Assembly (NCBI GenBank): GCA_021495925.1
Contig: JAKEKT010000022.1
Location: 1 to 64,000, forward strand
Length of the DNA: 64,000 bases
Direction of reading: 5' to 3'
DNA from: Diplodia intermedia
Lineage: Eukaryota; Ascomycota; Dothideomycetes; Botryosphaeriales; Botryosphaeriaceae
Each line of letters starts with the position of its first letter. Positions within the stretch are counted from its first letter, which is position 1. Position numbers and translations under genes: made by a program. Of the stretch, positions 12,414 through 24,787 are shown piece by piece. The notes beneath the pieces were generated by a model. That model was not told where the DNA came from, made no database searches, and was given only the letters and a program-made list of their open reading frames with translations.

Positions 12414-14018
12414 ATGGCGCACCCCGGTTCGCCGGCTCCTTACATCAAGGAGGATCCCGATCAGTTTAACCCCAACTTCCACAGCGACTTTGACATGTCG
12501 CAGCACTTCAGCAACAGCCAACAGCCCTATGGCGTCAACCCCAACGACCTTACCATGGGCAACAACTTCATCATGAACAACCAATACGGCTCAAACAACA
12601 TGTCGTCCAGCTTCCTCGGTAACTCGAATATCGCCGATGACGAGCTGCGTGACCTGGTCGACGAGCCCAGCCACAATCACCACGCGGGCTTTCAGAATTT
12701 CGCCGATGGTCACAATGGTCAGCAGCATCAGCAGGGCTACTTCCAAGGTCAAATGACCAACGGCTCCATGCCCGTGAACACCCAGAACAACATGAACATG
12801 TATTCCAACACGCCTGACGGCGCGCCGATCCAGAGCCCGTTCATGAACAACAACAACAATTTCGGCTACGAGAACTTCCAGCAGAGCATGCAAAATCAAC
12901 AACAACAGCAGCAACAACAACGCGTAGGAAGCATGCCCAATGGCTCCTTCGCGATGAACGCCAGGCAGCACTCCAGGATGGGTCTCGAAAGACAACTGTC
13001 CGACTCACGCAGCCCAATGACGCCGAAGACGCCCGCCATGGCTGGGCTTCACCTGAGCACTCCGGATTCGGGAAGCTTCCCGGCCGCGCAGCCTATCCAC
13101 GCCAGCCGCCCCAGTCACGGCCACCAGAAGAGCATGTCGGGCCAATGGGACAACACCCCCAACAGCGGCGGTTCTTGGATCGACTCTCCGATTGTATCAC
13201 CTCAACAGGCGGGAATGCACCACGCACAAATTGCCGATGTTCTAGCCTCGGGAAAGCATGCTTCACTGCCTACCAAGGTCGAGAACAACGGTAACCCGGG
13301 TTTCCAGACCCAGGAGGCCAAGCGCCGCAGGCGTCGTGAAAGCCACAACATGGTCGAGCGTCGCCGGAGAGACAACATCAACGAGCGCATCCAAGACCTT
13401 TCCAAGCTGGTGCCCCAGCATCGTCTCGAGGACGAGAAGGTCCGCAAGCACATCCACAACAACGGCCCTCTGTCACCCACAATGAGTGCCACTGGCATCT
13501 CACCACCGCAGGCAACGTCGCTCTTGGCCGGTCCTAATGGCAGACGTGCTGCTGGCAACATCACCACTGGTCTCCCCCTCGACGAGAAGGACAAGGGCCC
13601 CAACAAGGGAGACATTCTCAACGGCTCCGTCAGCTGGACCCGTGACCTCATGTGGATGCTTTACATGAAGCTGAGGCAGGAGGAGCAACTATACGAGCAG
13701 ATCCGGAGTCTGGGTGGCGAGGCAACCATGGAGTACACCGAGGACGAGCTCCGCATGAAGTCGGAGCTCATCGACGCGGTCGAGAAGAACAACTGGGAAT
13801 CTTTCCGTTACTCTCGCGGCCCCGGTAGCGGCCTCCGTGTCCCCAAGCACACCAACATTGCCGGCGACCCCCTCCAGAACCCCATCTCTCCACAGAGCCT
13901 GAGCCCAGCCATTCAATCTGGTGGTAGCGGTGCCAACTCTGGTGCCGGCCAGCCCGGGTTCTGGGCCAACCAACAGCCGACGTTCAAGGAAGAAGAGGAG
14001 TTTGGCATGGAGCTCTGA
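12414..14018 (+). CDS. bHLH transcription factor (GlcD-gamma/Rtg3-like)
   Basis: Single-exon gene of 534 residues. The first 300 residues are low-complexity, rich in Asn, Gln, Ser and Pro, with a poly-Gln run near 162-169, as in activation regions. The basic region (about 303-323, RRRRRESHNMVERRRRDNIN) carries the E-box signature His311, Glu315 and Arg319. Helix 1 runs NINERIQDLSKLVP, followed by an unusually long loop of about 60 residues (336-396), then helix 2 GDILNGSVSWTRDLMWMLY. Long loops of this kind occur in fungal bHLH proteins annotated as GlcD gamma or related to Rtg3; I recognise the type but not a firm orthologue. It should bind CANNTG sites in the nucleus as a dimer. The tail is Pro/Ser/Gly-rich and ends with an acidic Glu cluster. 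The ATG lies in a good context (GCCATGG). Confidence 0.9.
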   Translation: MAHPGSPAPYIKEDPDQFNPNFHSDFDMSQHFSNSQQPYGVNPNDLTMGNNFIMNNQYGSNNMSSSFLGNSNIADDELRDLVDEPSHNHHAGFQNFADGHNGQQHQQGYFQGQMTNGSMPVNTQNNMNMYSNTPDGAPIQSPFMNNNNNFGYENFQQSMQNQQQQQQQQRVGSMPNGSFAMNARQHSRMGLERQLSDSRSPMTPKTPAMAGLHLSTPDSGSFPAAQPIHASRPSHGHQKSMSGQWDNTPNSGGSWIDSPIVSPQQAGMHHAQIADVLASGKHASLPTKVENNGNPGFQTQEAKRRRRRESHNMVERRRRDNINERIQDLSKLVPQHRLEDEKVRKHIHNNGPLSPTMSATGISPPQATSLLAGPNGRRAAGNITTGLPLDEKDKGPNKGDILNGSVSWTRDLMWMLYMKLRQEEQLYEQIRSLGGEATMEYTEDELRMKSELIDAVEKNNWESFRYSRGPGSGLRVPKHTNIAGDPLQNPISPQSLSPAIQSGGSGANSGAGQPGFWANQQPTFKEEEEFGMEL

Positions 14019-16556
14019 TCTCTTTCATTCGAGCTTTACACATGGTGCACCATCAGATCTAGAGTACGTCAGATTTCGGCAGAATTTGAGATACCCCGAT
14101 CGCAGCGGCGTCGAATTGAACGGTCTTCTTGTCCAACCCAGTGGCATCGGCGGCCTGAGGTTCGATCATCGTTGCGATATGCACCGGCCTTTCTTCCTTT
14201 GGGATTTGTCGGATGGCGTTTGTTCGGGTTCCGATGGATCTTATTTACCCTTCGGCTTTCTACCTTCCTTCTTCCGCTTCTTGTTACAACATCATCTTCC
14301 ACGGAGTTTCTACGGGCATCGTGCGAGGCATTCTACGGATCATCGGAGTTTTCCACGATTGAACAGCAGCTCCCCCCGCCAAGTGCTCTCTTGGCCCGGA
14401 GCTTTTTTCTCATTTTTACAAGGTCGATGAGATGATATCCTGTGGCTTCATTTGCTTTGCTTTCTGCTTCAGTTCATACATACCCCAGCAACAAATCCAC
14501 CACCTACCACCTCTGAGCACTTTTGCACATGATGACGACGCGGACCGGCAAACAGACATTAGACCTTCGGGGCGATGGCTGCATTTCGGCATGGCCGCAG
14601 GGAACGATTTCTCGATTTTTGGACCACTGCATTTTCTGCACATTGGGTCGTTTTCTTGAGTTCGAGCATACAGGTCTCGGCTTTCTCTTCCTTTTGGCTT
14701 GGTTTTCCGCTACTACTGGTTTCCTGCTTTCATCTGCCCGGCCACGGCTGTTGGCTGCGCTAGCTAATATCCCCCCACACATACGATTTCATACCATTCA
14801 TGCAAAGTCCGCCATGCCTCTACAAGTGATGAAGTGCAAGATGTAGATTCGATCGTCCGCAGATGGGGTGCACGTGCTAACCAAGGGTCGCCACAGGCTT
14901 CGAGGGTCAAACTCCTTCATTCCTGTCGGAGAAGACGCCGAGTGGCGCCAAGGGAGTGACCAGATTTTCCCACCCACCTAGGCGGGAATACCCCGACCGC
15001 CACCACGCGCTTCATATCCGCATATTTTGTTGATAAAAGGAGACATGGGGCCAGATATCCGGGAACCCTTTCACCGCCGCATTTTCCGGCGATGCACCTC
15101 AATCAATCATGCATGCACACTTTTTCTCCCCCTCCCCCCTCCCCCTCCCTGCGGCGATCCCGGAAAGAAGCAAGACTGTGTACGTAGGTAATGGTTCCGA
15201 CGCCCCTCGCGAAGCGGCGCGCTCAATTCCCCTCCCACCACCGAAATAAATGAGAAAATGTCCCGCGGCCCTCGACCTTGCCAATGCGGCATTGCATTCC
15301 TTTTTTTTGATTGATTTCCTTTTCTTTTTTTCTTCCCTCCTTTTCGGCAAAGATCCACTCATCGTCAGGCAAAAGCAGATGGGTGGTGGATCGCTGAAAC
15401 CATTTCCTTTTTCCCCCAACGTTTTTTTCTTTTGGCCTTGAAGGATGGCACCGGCGCGATGTCACACAAAGAAGAAGCGAACACAGGGAGGAGCATGAAA
15501 GGCAGTCGGTACACATCTACCGAGCAGTGTCTCGGGAAACAAGCTTTGCCCTTGTCTGGAGCAAACGTCTCGGCCTGGGCCGAGGAATGCGTATCTTTGC
15601 CAAGTCCGTACTATGTATATGCGTTGGGTCGATGGTCGAGATGGTGGGGTGGTCATGGTCCTGTAGCACAAAACCCCATGATTTCTCACCACTTTCCCCC
15701 CTTCTTCTCCCTCAATAGGCCTCGATCCCTTTATCTTGGCATGTCTCTGACTGGCGACGGACAGACCGACTGACCTGTCAAACAAAAAAATTAAGTTCGG
15801 TTGACGGTTGAGGGGCGGTTCCGGGGAGAAGAAACACGATGATGAGGCAGGTGGCGCAAATCGGCAGCATCGCCCCCATCATCATCCCTTGCTTCGCTGA
15901 CTCTTTTCCTCTCGTGTTCTTTTTCTCGGCTATCGGCATCCTTTCCCTTTTCCCCTTCACTGCCACTACCGGAGATGCCCACCGACCCACAATTATTCGT
16001 GTTGGCGTCGGTCGGTGGTGAAAGCACCGAGGATTTATTCTTAGAAAATGATTCTATTTTCTGAATGATGACTGACGCGAGTGACGGGGGGGCTGAGTAG
16101 CGGATCGGACGGGCCGGCAGCGCGGTGCCTTGCGCTCGCCTCGCCACTACTCTCGTGGGGAAAGAAAGGGTAAGTATTCATGCGTGATGTTTGCTCGCGC
16201 CACTGGAGAAAGGCGCGGCGCGGCACAAGCCTGTAGCACATGCGTCGCCGACGGTTCATGCAACCCTCGGCTCGTTCCGTGTGGGCGAAGCTTGATTTGG
16301 ATAGGAGGGGCGGCGGGAAGAGCGCGCGCGCAATGTACGACGTGTTTGTTCGGTTATGCGCGACAAGCGGCGGCTCGGTAGCGGAGGGATGAAGACGGGG
16401 TGTGGTTGGTGAAGCGCGGTTGGGTCCTTCATGCAGGGGCGTTATCGTACGTCTGTGGCGGTGATGTGTTCAGAGGTGTTCATGTCGTGTTTCGTGTGTC
16501 TGCTGCTATGCGCGGGGGTCCGGGGCGGTCTGGGGTGCGTTTACTTGGGTCGACTG
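14019..16556. other. Convergent intergenic region between bHLH and COX19
   Basis: About 2.5 kb between the bHLH stop and the COX19 stop. The plus strand is T- and C-rich from about 14,150 to 15,450, as expected of 3' untranslated sequence, with T runs near 15,301-15,330. No coding frame with conserved features was seen. Confidence 0.6.
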
Positions 16557-17173
16557 CTACTGTTGTGCCGGTCCCTTGCTTTGTGGCTCGGGCGCAGGCT
16601 TGGGCTCGTCGTGATATCCGAGGTTCTTCATCTCGTCTGGCGCCATGAGGTTGCTGTGAAGGTCAGGGATCAGCCGGGGGCCATGTGTGGAATGGGAAGT
16701 GGAGGCGGGCGCGGCTGGGCGAAGGAGGGGCAAAGTCTCAGCCAGCCATGTTCCTGCATTATAACCATCGATATGCAATAGTGAGCAGAAACGCCACGGC
16801 TTGCTGTACGTACCGCTCCATGCGGCACTGCAGATAGGCCTTGGAGATCTGGCGACACTCCTCGTCGTTGGTTCCCCGGTGGGCGCGTATGCAGCGCAGG
16901 TATTGGGTCATAACGGACTTGCATTCGCCTGCATCTTGCATGAGCGCACATTCCAGAGGCTCCATTGTGGGTGGTCTGCATCGCGCAAGAGACCAATGGC
17001 AATTGTCGCGGGTGAAGCATACCGAAGTGGTCGAGAGGAAAGGATCCACGCTCCGGTCTGTGGGTTTAGAGCGTGGTGTGAGCGTTCGGCGGCGGTTCTC
17101 TGGGGGCGGGGTTGGCTTACGGAATTGGCTTCTGGACCTGTACCCTACCGCCAGGGCTGCCAAAGGTGCTCAT
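16557..17173 (-). CDS. cox19: Cox19, cytochrome c oxidase assembly protein
   Basis: Cox19 is a small twin-CX9C protein of the mitochondrial intermembrane space (also cytosolic) that helps copper delivery to cytochrome c oxidase together with Cox11. Four exons on the minus strand, 17173-17121, 17057-17023, 16934-16814 and 16653-16557, give 101 residues. The protein starts MSTFGSPGGR, continues KPIPPERGSFPLDHF, and carries two CX9C motifs: C-KSVMTQYLR-C and C-RQISKAYLQ-C. It then has the family motif RNLMAPDEMKNLGY, followed by a short Pro/Gln-rich tail. Splice phases agree at all junctions. Exon 2 is only 35 nt and the introns are 63, 88 and 160 nt. The gene lies downstream of DNA2 on the same strand, 614 bp away, with no sign of co-transcription. 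Confidence 0.95.
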
Positions 17174-17787
17174 GGTGGGCGCTCGTGTTCAAGTGGTGCT
17201 TGGGGTGTCGGGGGAGGCGGCGCAAAGCGGCAGTGGTACCAACAAAGTTCGGGATTGACCGGCTACGTAAGCGACGCTCAAGCCACCCATGCATGACGTG
17301 CAGCCGACAACCCCACTAGAGCTTCAACTGCGCAAACCCTCCAGGGGTCCTGTTGGCCTCGGATTGGCTGCGTCGTTTGACGTGCAAAATCACCGTTGAC
17401 GACATCCGATACCGAAACGTGCCACGCTAAACGCTGCGTTCGCTGCCAGTGTCCAGGACTTATAAGTCAAGCTACACCAACCGTGCTTACCCAGATGCCA
17501 AGCACAATCCGTTTGCTGTCGCAGAACACTCCATTCGCGGTACGACTACGACGTAAAAATGACCGAGGCGTGAGACATGAGCCGTACCTACAGCGCTGTT
17601 CCCTGTCCAAATCGCATGTCCCAAGATACCCATACAAGACCACAATCCCAAAAGGGCCCCCTGATATGTGGAAAATGGAAGAATACAAACAACCTATTCC
17701 CTGCCTGAACACCTCGACCCACCTGACCAAACCCACCCATACCAGCCCAAGTCCATATCCATCATCTTACCAATGCCCGGTGCTTCC
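17174..17787. other. Intergenic spacer, DNA2 3' end to COX19 promoter
   Basis: 614 bp. It must hold the DNA2 3' untranslated region and the COX19 promoter. No further feature is visible. Confidence 0.6.
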
Positions 17788-20700
17788 TCACAGCTCCTCA
17801 TCCAACACCTCATTGACGATATCCCTCAAAACCGGCTTGTTGCTCAACAACACCTTCTGCCCCACCCGTCCTCTCTTTTCCGGAACCTTCAACCTCCCGC
17901 CACCGCCACCGCCACCGTTCCCGCCCCTTTCCCCCAAGACCGCCCTCTTCTTCTTCGCCGGACTGCCTGTGGTGGCCGGCTGCTTGCCGACCGCGTTCGC
18001 GTCTCTTGGCTTCAACGGGCCAGTCGGCTTCTTCGACTTTGGACTGTTCCTCGCAACCGCCTTCTTCGGACTCGCCGCCTTCCGCCGCGGCACCGGACTA
18101 ATCTCGGCTACCGCCGTGGCCGAAGACCTCTGCGTCTGCGTGCTCGTGCTCATCCAATCCTCAAGGGAAGCGCCGTCGAAGACGTGCCCCTCAACCTCGC
18201 CTGGCTGCAGCTCCCTCACCCATCCCCTCTGCTCGCAGATATCGACAAGCCCCTTCAACGTCGCCTCGCCGCTACGTCTCAATGTCCTCGCACTGCCGAC
18301 GACAACGAGCTTGCTCCTTGCCCTCGTCACTGCGACGTTGACCCGGCGCCAATCGCGCAGCAAATCCCCAACGTTGCACGCCTCGTTGCTGCGCACGCAC
18401 GACACGACCACCACCTCCTTGTCGCGGCCCTGGAACTTGTCCGCCGTGTGTAGTTCGAGCGCGGGCGCGCGGTGGCGCAGCCGCTGGCGGAGCTGGGCCA
18501 GCTGCGAGCGGTAGAAGGTGATGACGCCGATTTCCGACGCGGCAATGCCCGCCGTGAGGAGCGATTCGACGACTTGGTATGTCAGGGTACATTCGAGTTG
18601 GTTGACGATGCGACTGCCGCCGGAGAGGGTCTCCTGCGAGGCAGGGGAGAGAGCGTCCGTGTCGAGGAAGACGACCTTGTTGGAAGGGGAGATTGTGTGA
18701 GTGAGCCAGCAGTTGAGCGATTCATGGCTTGCGCAGACGACGGGAGGGCCGAGCGGCGTGAGAAACGGGTTGCTAGAGCGGCCGCGCTGGATCTGAGAGG
18801 AGTGGTGGCGCTGGAGGGCGTCGAGACGCGGCACCTTTAGTGAACGACTGGCGACCGAGCCGTTACCGCATTTGAGGCGGCCATCGTAGATGAGAGTATT
18901 GGAAAGCAGCATGATATCCGCACACATGCGATACTGATGCTCCAAGCTGACGACCGCGCCGGGTTGACTTTCTGACAACAGCTTAAACAAGCTAACATCA
19001 AGCCCGCCCTCTTGAGCCTCTTTGTTCTGAACGAGCGGCGGCAGCTGGTAATGATCTCCAACCAAGACGAACCGCTTGGCCATGCGAATAGGCCCCAAAC
19101 ATACCGGCAGGGTGATCTGAGATGCTTCGTCGACTATGCAGTAGTCGAACAGGCGGCGACGGAAGATTGGGTGGTTGATGGTGAGGCAAGTGGTCGCTAC
19201 AACCGGGGGATCCTGCCAGCTACGCTCCAGTTCTTCCAGCGTGTTTGATGGATGCGCGGCCACCGTCGCAAACTCGTGAACCTCCGGGTGGATCTTGGCT
19301 GCAGCGCCGAGCCGCAAAATGCCAATGCCATCATTGCGAATTTTGAGGAGAATGTTGTCCACAGCGGTGTGTGTATAGGACGTCAAGAGGACGCTCTTGC
19401 CTCTTGCAACCAAAGACCGAATAATGTGTGCAATGGTCGTTGTCTTTCCGGTCCCGGGCATGCCCAGGACGAGAGCGTAGTCTTGTGCGGAGAACACCTT
19501 GTCCACCGCAGCCTCCTGGTCTGAGTTCATAACCATGCTCTGCGACTGTGACTGGATCGAGTATCCACTGGGACTTGGCTTGAAGGTCGGGGCTTTCCCG
19601 TCGACAATGAGCGCGCGCAGGGCGGTTGATCTGAAATCGTTGTCGTTCATCAACTGGAGGAGATTGTTTCGAACCAGAGCCATGCCGTTGCTGAACTCAT
19701 CCTTGTCGAGGCGGTAGAGGATCGGTTCGTCATCGCATCCAGCATGCCCCGATGGGGCGACCATGCCAGTGGTGACATCCATAAGGCCGGCAAAAGCTTG
19801 CCTGGTTTGCGGATCAAAGTCTGGCTCTCTGGTGCGGGCGTTGTGGAGACGTCTATCTACAGCCACCGTGATTGACCGCTTACGAACCGAGATAACATAG
19901 CCGTTAGCCAAGGCAAAGTGGCCATTCTCGTCTGAGATGACGATCGGCTCGCCAACAGCAATCTGGGATTCTGCGAATGAGAAGCCAAGAGGAGCATTGT
20001 GCTTGATGAGGTTGTACTGGAAGCGGTTGATCTTCTGGCCTTCGGGTAGCTCTTTGAACGAGCCAGGGTCGACAACAACATTCGCAAAACACCTTCCAAG
20101 CTTCTCACGCTCTTCGCTGAGCATTGTCCAGAGCTCACGATGAAACCTCTTCATCTGCGACTCCTCCCTCGTCAGGAGCAAATCCCACTTCTGGAAGAAT
20201 TGCTGGTGCGGGACTTTGAGACTACGGACTAGCTCTTCGAACTTCTGTTTCGCTGGCATTCCGAGCGTCTCGCCCGTACCATCCTCCGAGAGTCTGTGGT
20301 ATAGGAAACACGTCTCTTGGGCATAACATCTGTTACACTGATGGGAATCGCTTGTCAGAGGAGGAAGCTGCAATCTTTCTCGAACGTAGCATGCGAGCTC
20401 GTTCCTTTGAATAATCATCTGGCGAATTTCACGGCGAATTGCCGGAATGCGGCTGGTGTCCGCACTCTCCATATAATACAGCACGCCGTAGGTGACATCA
20501 ATATCTATTCTTGTTAGCATGTTTGCTTCAGACACACGGGGCTCAAAAACATACCATATCGATCGGACAATAGCAATGTATACAGCGCGGTCTGGGCCTG
20601 GTGTGAGACATTGACGGCTTTTCCCGTCTTCAACTCAAGAGGCACAGTGAGAGTCCTCTCTCCAGATTCGTCGCGCATGAGAACCTGGACAGAGGCGTCG

Positions 20701-23110
20701 ATGTTTCCTTTGAGCCCGTACATTGGCGACCAAACGTGCTCCTCGACTTCAAGAAGCTTGTTGACGCTCATATGCGCTGTCTTGCCGTTCCGATCCCTAA
20801 CCACGGCATCGGACTATGCAATGTCAGCTGAGACGTAGGAGACTAGGGTGAGTCGCGGTAACTTACACCCGGATACGCTTTGATGAATATCTTAGCCCAA
20901 GCCTGAATATGCGGGAGCTTGCTGACCAAGCGATCGATAACGTGTTCAACAGTGATACCAATCTCTAGAATGGTCTCAAACTTCCTAGGAATGGTGCGTT
21001 GAATCAGATCAAGAAGCCATTCGTGATCCCACCGATTCGTTTTCAGCGCCTCCTGGAATATCTCGTGCAGGATAGTGCCTATCATTGCCGACTCGTTTGC
21101 ATCACTGGTAGCTTTGACGCGATCCTGCAAGACGGCTTTCCGCATGCAACTGAAAGAATCCCCGACTGTCGTGGCCGATATGAGGTGGTCTGGATGGAGG
21201 ATGACCATGTTGTGCTCGTCATCTACTGTGCACTGACCGCCGGCCGTAAAAGTACCAATGACATGGACGTAGGAGCCTTTGGTGCAAGGAGTATCGCACC
21301 AAGCCTCGCGTAGAGTAATTGCTTTGATCTTTTTGGTCTGTTCCTCCTCGACCACCAAGACCTATGCGCCGTCAGCAGTTGCCCACGGGAAGGGATTTTC
21401 AGGATCAAGACCTTCTCTGGTAGGATCATATTCCTGCCACTTGTATACTGACCCTCCACGACATCCACGACAAGATAACGCTGAATCGTACCAACGGCCT
21501 CACTCTCCAATGATTCAGTTAATGCTACACTGGCGAAAAGAGGGATTTATGTACGCACAGATGTCCCGCTAAGATCTCCTGCCTGTGTGGCGGCCTTTTC
21601 AGCCTCCGCGAAATCTTCGTCATCAAAATCATCGCCATCAAACGAGTCCTTGTCATCATCGTCTGGAACAACAGGGACAACTTGCGCAGGCTCTCTACCC
21701 TGAGCCTGCGGCGGCGGTTCTGATTTGTGGGCTGTTGTTGGCCTAGACAACTGGGAATCCACATCAGCAAAATCATCGTCGCTGAGATCCCCAAATCCAA
21801 AGTCGTCGGAGTCTTTGATTCGCGGTTTGTTCTCCGGAGTACCGGGCTGTGGAGGTGTCGCTGCATGGACATGCTCAGTAGACGTCTCTTGATGAGGATC
21901 CTCCGTCTCCAATTCCGGGGCTTTTTGGGTATCGCAGGTCGCAGCAACAGCAGCTGCCACGAAGTCGTCATCGAAGTCTACATCGCCGAACTCGTCTTCT
22001 GAACCGTTCTGCATTAACATGTCATTGTCCGACCCGTCCGCATTTTCGTGCGGTAGATCATGGTTATCGGCTTCTCTCGACTGGCCTCGTCCATTCAAGG
22101 GAGATGGCGGCGGAGCGGACGATTGTAACACAGGCAATTCAGGCAGCGGTTCAGAGCTGGAAGGGACATGGGAGTCCTGCCTCATCGGCTCTTCCAGTAT
22201 CTGGCTGATTTCCTCCAGACTCCTTTGCCAGTTCCTGCGCGCTTTGTGTTGAGCACCAGCTGCACCCGCGTTCCTGTTGTCATTTGCATTTGTGTGTGCA
22301 CGGAAGATGCCGTTTGTCCTCGGCCTTTTCCTTCGGGTGTTTGTGCTAGACCATTCAACGCAGCTGTAGTACCTCCTCAATCCACTCACAGAACCCTCAC
22401 GGGGCGAGGACTCTCCTATGAGGTCGGCAGTCCTGGACATGCTAGGAGTTTCCTGGTTGAATGCATTCCTGTATTTGGCCAGTAAAGCTTGACCGGGCTC
22501 TGCTTGAGGTGTCTCGGTCGTCATCTTCGGAACAGGATCTATGTTGTCGCGTTGGGAGGCGGAGTTTGGTGAAGAATTTCTCCGTTTCCTCTTGAAGTTC
22601 TTCTGGATAGGCGTGCGTTGAGTCTGAGTGGGAGCACCCCATCCTATCTCGTCGGGCGAAGGCATACGCTTGATCACGGAATCTGAAGCTTCATCCCTAT
22701 CACCTAGCGGGTGCCGAGGAGCCGCAGGAGTTGCAGGACAGGGCTTTGGCTGCTGGGGAAATGGCGCGACAGGTGCAGAGGCATCACCACTGGTCTGGAC
22801 ATGATCGGGAGAGTCGTCTTGAGGCATATTCTCTTTGTCGGGAATGTAATCAGGGGCGCCTTCGATGAATTGAAAGCCCTTCAGCTTCTTCCTCGACTGG
22901 GACGATGCCTTGATTGCGGGGCCAGTCATGACAGGTTCGCGCTTATCGAGGTTGGACTTCCTGGGGAGATGGTTGGCACTGCGGGCACGGTGCCATTGGG
23001 GACGCGATTTCTGGGGCACGCCGTCAGTAGAGCGCAGAGCAAGAATGCGAAGGAGCTGTTACCCGAGCGCCGTGGTCTTGATCGAAAAAGGATTTCTGGC
23101 GGCTGGCCAT
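17788..23110 (-). CDS. dna2: DNA2 nuclease-helicase
   Basis: Dna2 processes Okazaki flaps and resects double-strand breaks in the nucleus. Six exons (23110-23063, 23010-21559, 21504-21412, 21361-20867, 20813-20555, 20504-17788) give 1,687 residues. Residues 1-500 are disordered, with KENMPQ and many Pro/Ser/Asp. The nuclease domain spans about 560-850: His630 (GTILHEIF), Asp735 (GNIDASV), Glu756-Lys758 (LELKTGK), and four cysteines for an Fe-S cluster, Cys603 and Cys839/842/848 (CNRCYAQETC). The SF1 helicase has Walker A GMPGTGKTT (1130-1138), DEAS (1241-1244), VGDHYQLPPL and a C-terminal VAVTRARSKLVVVGS. The tail is basic and Pro-rich. Exon 1 (MASRQKSFFDQDHGAR) joins KSRPQWHRAR in family style. 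The intron at 21362-21411 is the least certain because its donor is GTCTTG. The gene is divergent from the adjacent carrier. Confidence 0.93.
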
Positions 23111-23563
23111 GGAGCGATGGTGGGGGGCGAGGGCTGGATGCTGCAGCGCGTAGGCGGCGAGAAGACGCGTCGCGGTTTGTTGCTGCCGGGGTAATGACGC
23201 GCCGCGTGCAGCCGGCGAATCAGCAGGCGCGCTTTTTGCAGCGCCGTCGCGCCGGACATCGGCCGCCGAGCCTCGGGGCTCCGCTTGATCTTTCGAGCGC
23301 ACCCACCAAATCTGCGCTCAGGCCCTCGAGATTCCGCGCCGGCGCCATTTGCAATTGCGAGCTGTACGTTGCCTGCTTTCTGTCGCTCTGCGCTTGCCCG
23401 GTCCGGTTTCGCCCGCCTGCGTTTGGGGAAAAGGCATCATCCGTTCTCCACCTTAGCGGCGCTCCGCCTTATCTTCCGCTTCCGCAGCTCCACCACAACT
23501 CCCGCTGAACCCTTCTTTTGACTCTTCCACCCGCTACACCTCACCAAGCCCATCACCGACGCC
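23111..23563. promoter_or_regulatory. Shared divergent promoter, DNA2 / oxodicarboxylate carrier
   Basis: 453 bp between two divergent ATG codons. The carrier side becomes pyrimidine-rich near its start. No clear TATA element was seen. Confidence 0.5.
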
Positions 23564-24787
23564 ATGGCAACCGACAAGCCCCTCCCTTTCGTCTACCAGT
23601 TCGCCGCCGGTAAGCTACGCTCGATGCGCCCTGCGACAACAATGCACTAATTTTCCGCGCAGGTGCGGTGGCTGGTGTCTCCGAGGTGAGTCGCTGCGCG
23701 CGCTGATCGCATGATCTCAAAACTAATGCGCGCTCTCCCCATAGATCCTCGTCATGTAAGGCTCCTTCTCACTCTGTCTCCCGACATTGGCTGACACAGA
23801 CCCCAGGTACCCGCTTGACGTGGTCAAGACCAGAGTGTAAGCACACAGCTTCCGTCCGACCGACCGGCGCGCGCGCACTTACTGAGACCACATAGGCAGC
23901 TTCAGACTGGCAAGGGCGCGGGTGAGGATGCCTACAATGGCATGCTGGACTGCTTCAGGAAGATCATCAGGAATGAGGGGTAAGGCGATGGTTTCGAGCC
24001 GGAGAGAAGACCGCAGTATTGACGTGCGCCTAGTTTCTCGCGTCTGTACCGCGGTATTAGCGCGCCCATCATGATGGAGGCTCCCAAGAGGTATGCTTCA
24101 CTTCCTCGGGCCAAAGCGTAAGGATTGACGAATTCCAGGGCTACCAAGTTCGCTGCCAACGACGAGTGGGGCAAGTTCTACCGCAACCTGTTCGGCCAGG
24201 CCAAGATGAACCAGAGTCTCTCCGTTCTGACCGGCGCTTCCGCTGGTGCGACCGAGTCGTTTGTCGTCGTTCCGTTCGAGCTCGTCAAGATCCGTCTGCA
24301 AGACAAGGCCCAGGCCGGCAAGTACACGGGCATGCTCGACTGCGTCACCAAGATTATCAAGCACGAGGGTCCCCTTACCCTGTACCAGGGTCTGGAGAGT
24401 ACTATGTGGAGACACGTTCTGTGGAACGCCGGCTACTTCGGATGCATTTTCCAGGTCCGCTCGCTTCTGCCGGCGGCAGCGGACAAGACTCAGCAGGTCA
24501 GGAATGACATGCTTTCTGGTGCCATTGGTGGCACGGTTGGTACCATCGTGAACACGCCTATGGACGTTGTCAAGTCGCGCATTCAGAACACTCCCAAGGT
24601 TCCTGGCGTCGTTCCCAAGTACAACTGGGCGTGGCCGGCTCTTGGCACGGTCATGAAGGAGGAGGGCTTCGCCGCACTGTACAAGGGCTTCCTGCCCAAG
24701 GTGCTGCGTCTGGGACCGGGTGGTGGTATTCTGCTCGTCGTCTACACGGGCGTTTGCGACTTCTTCAGGAAGATGAGGGGCGAGTAG
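23564..24787 (+). CDS. Mitochondrial 2-oxodicarboxylate carrier (ODC1/ODC2 type)
   Basis: Members of this SLC25 group exchange 2-oxoadipate and 2-oxoglutarate across the inner mitochondrial membrane, linking lysine metabolism and the TCA cycle. Seven exons (23564-23609, 23663-23685, 23745-23755, 23807-23836, 23896-23979, 24034-24090, 24139-24787) give 299 residues, the normal carrier length. The three repeats carry PLDVVKTR, PFELVKIR and PMDVVKSR. Each is followed by a family-style loop, such as YNGMLDCFRKIIRNEG and YTGMLDCVTKIIKHEG. The C-terminal reading FLPKVLRLGPGGGILLVVY is typical of this subfamily. Six introns of 48-59 nt crowd the first 575 bp; exon 3 is only 11 nt and encodes ILV plus part of Met. 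All phases agree. Substrate assignment is by family resemblance. Confidence 0.93.

Noticed and set aside
17396..18514. 372-codon plus-strand frame opposite DNA2
   Set aside because: It is antisense to the strongly conserved DNA2 helicase exon and is explained by that gene's codon bias.
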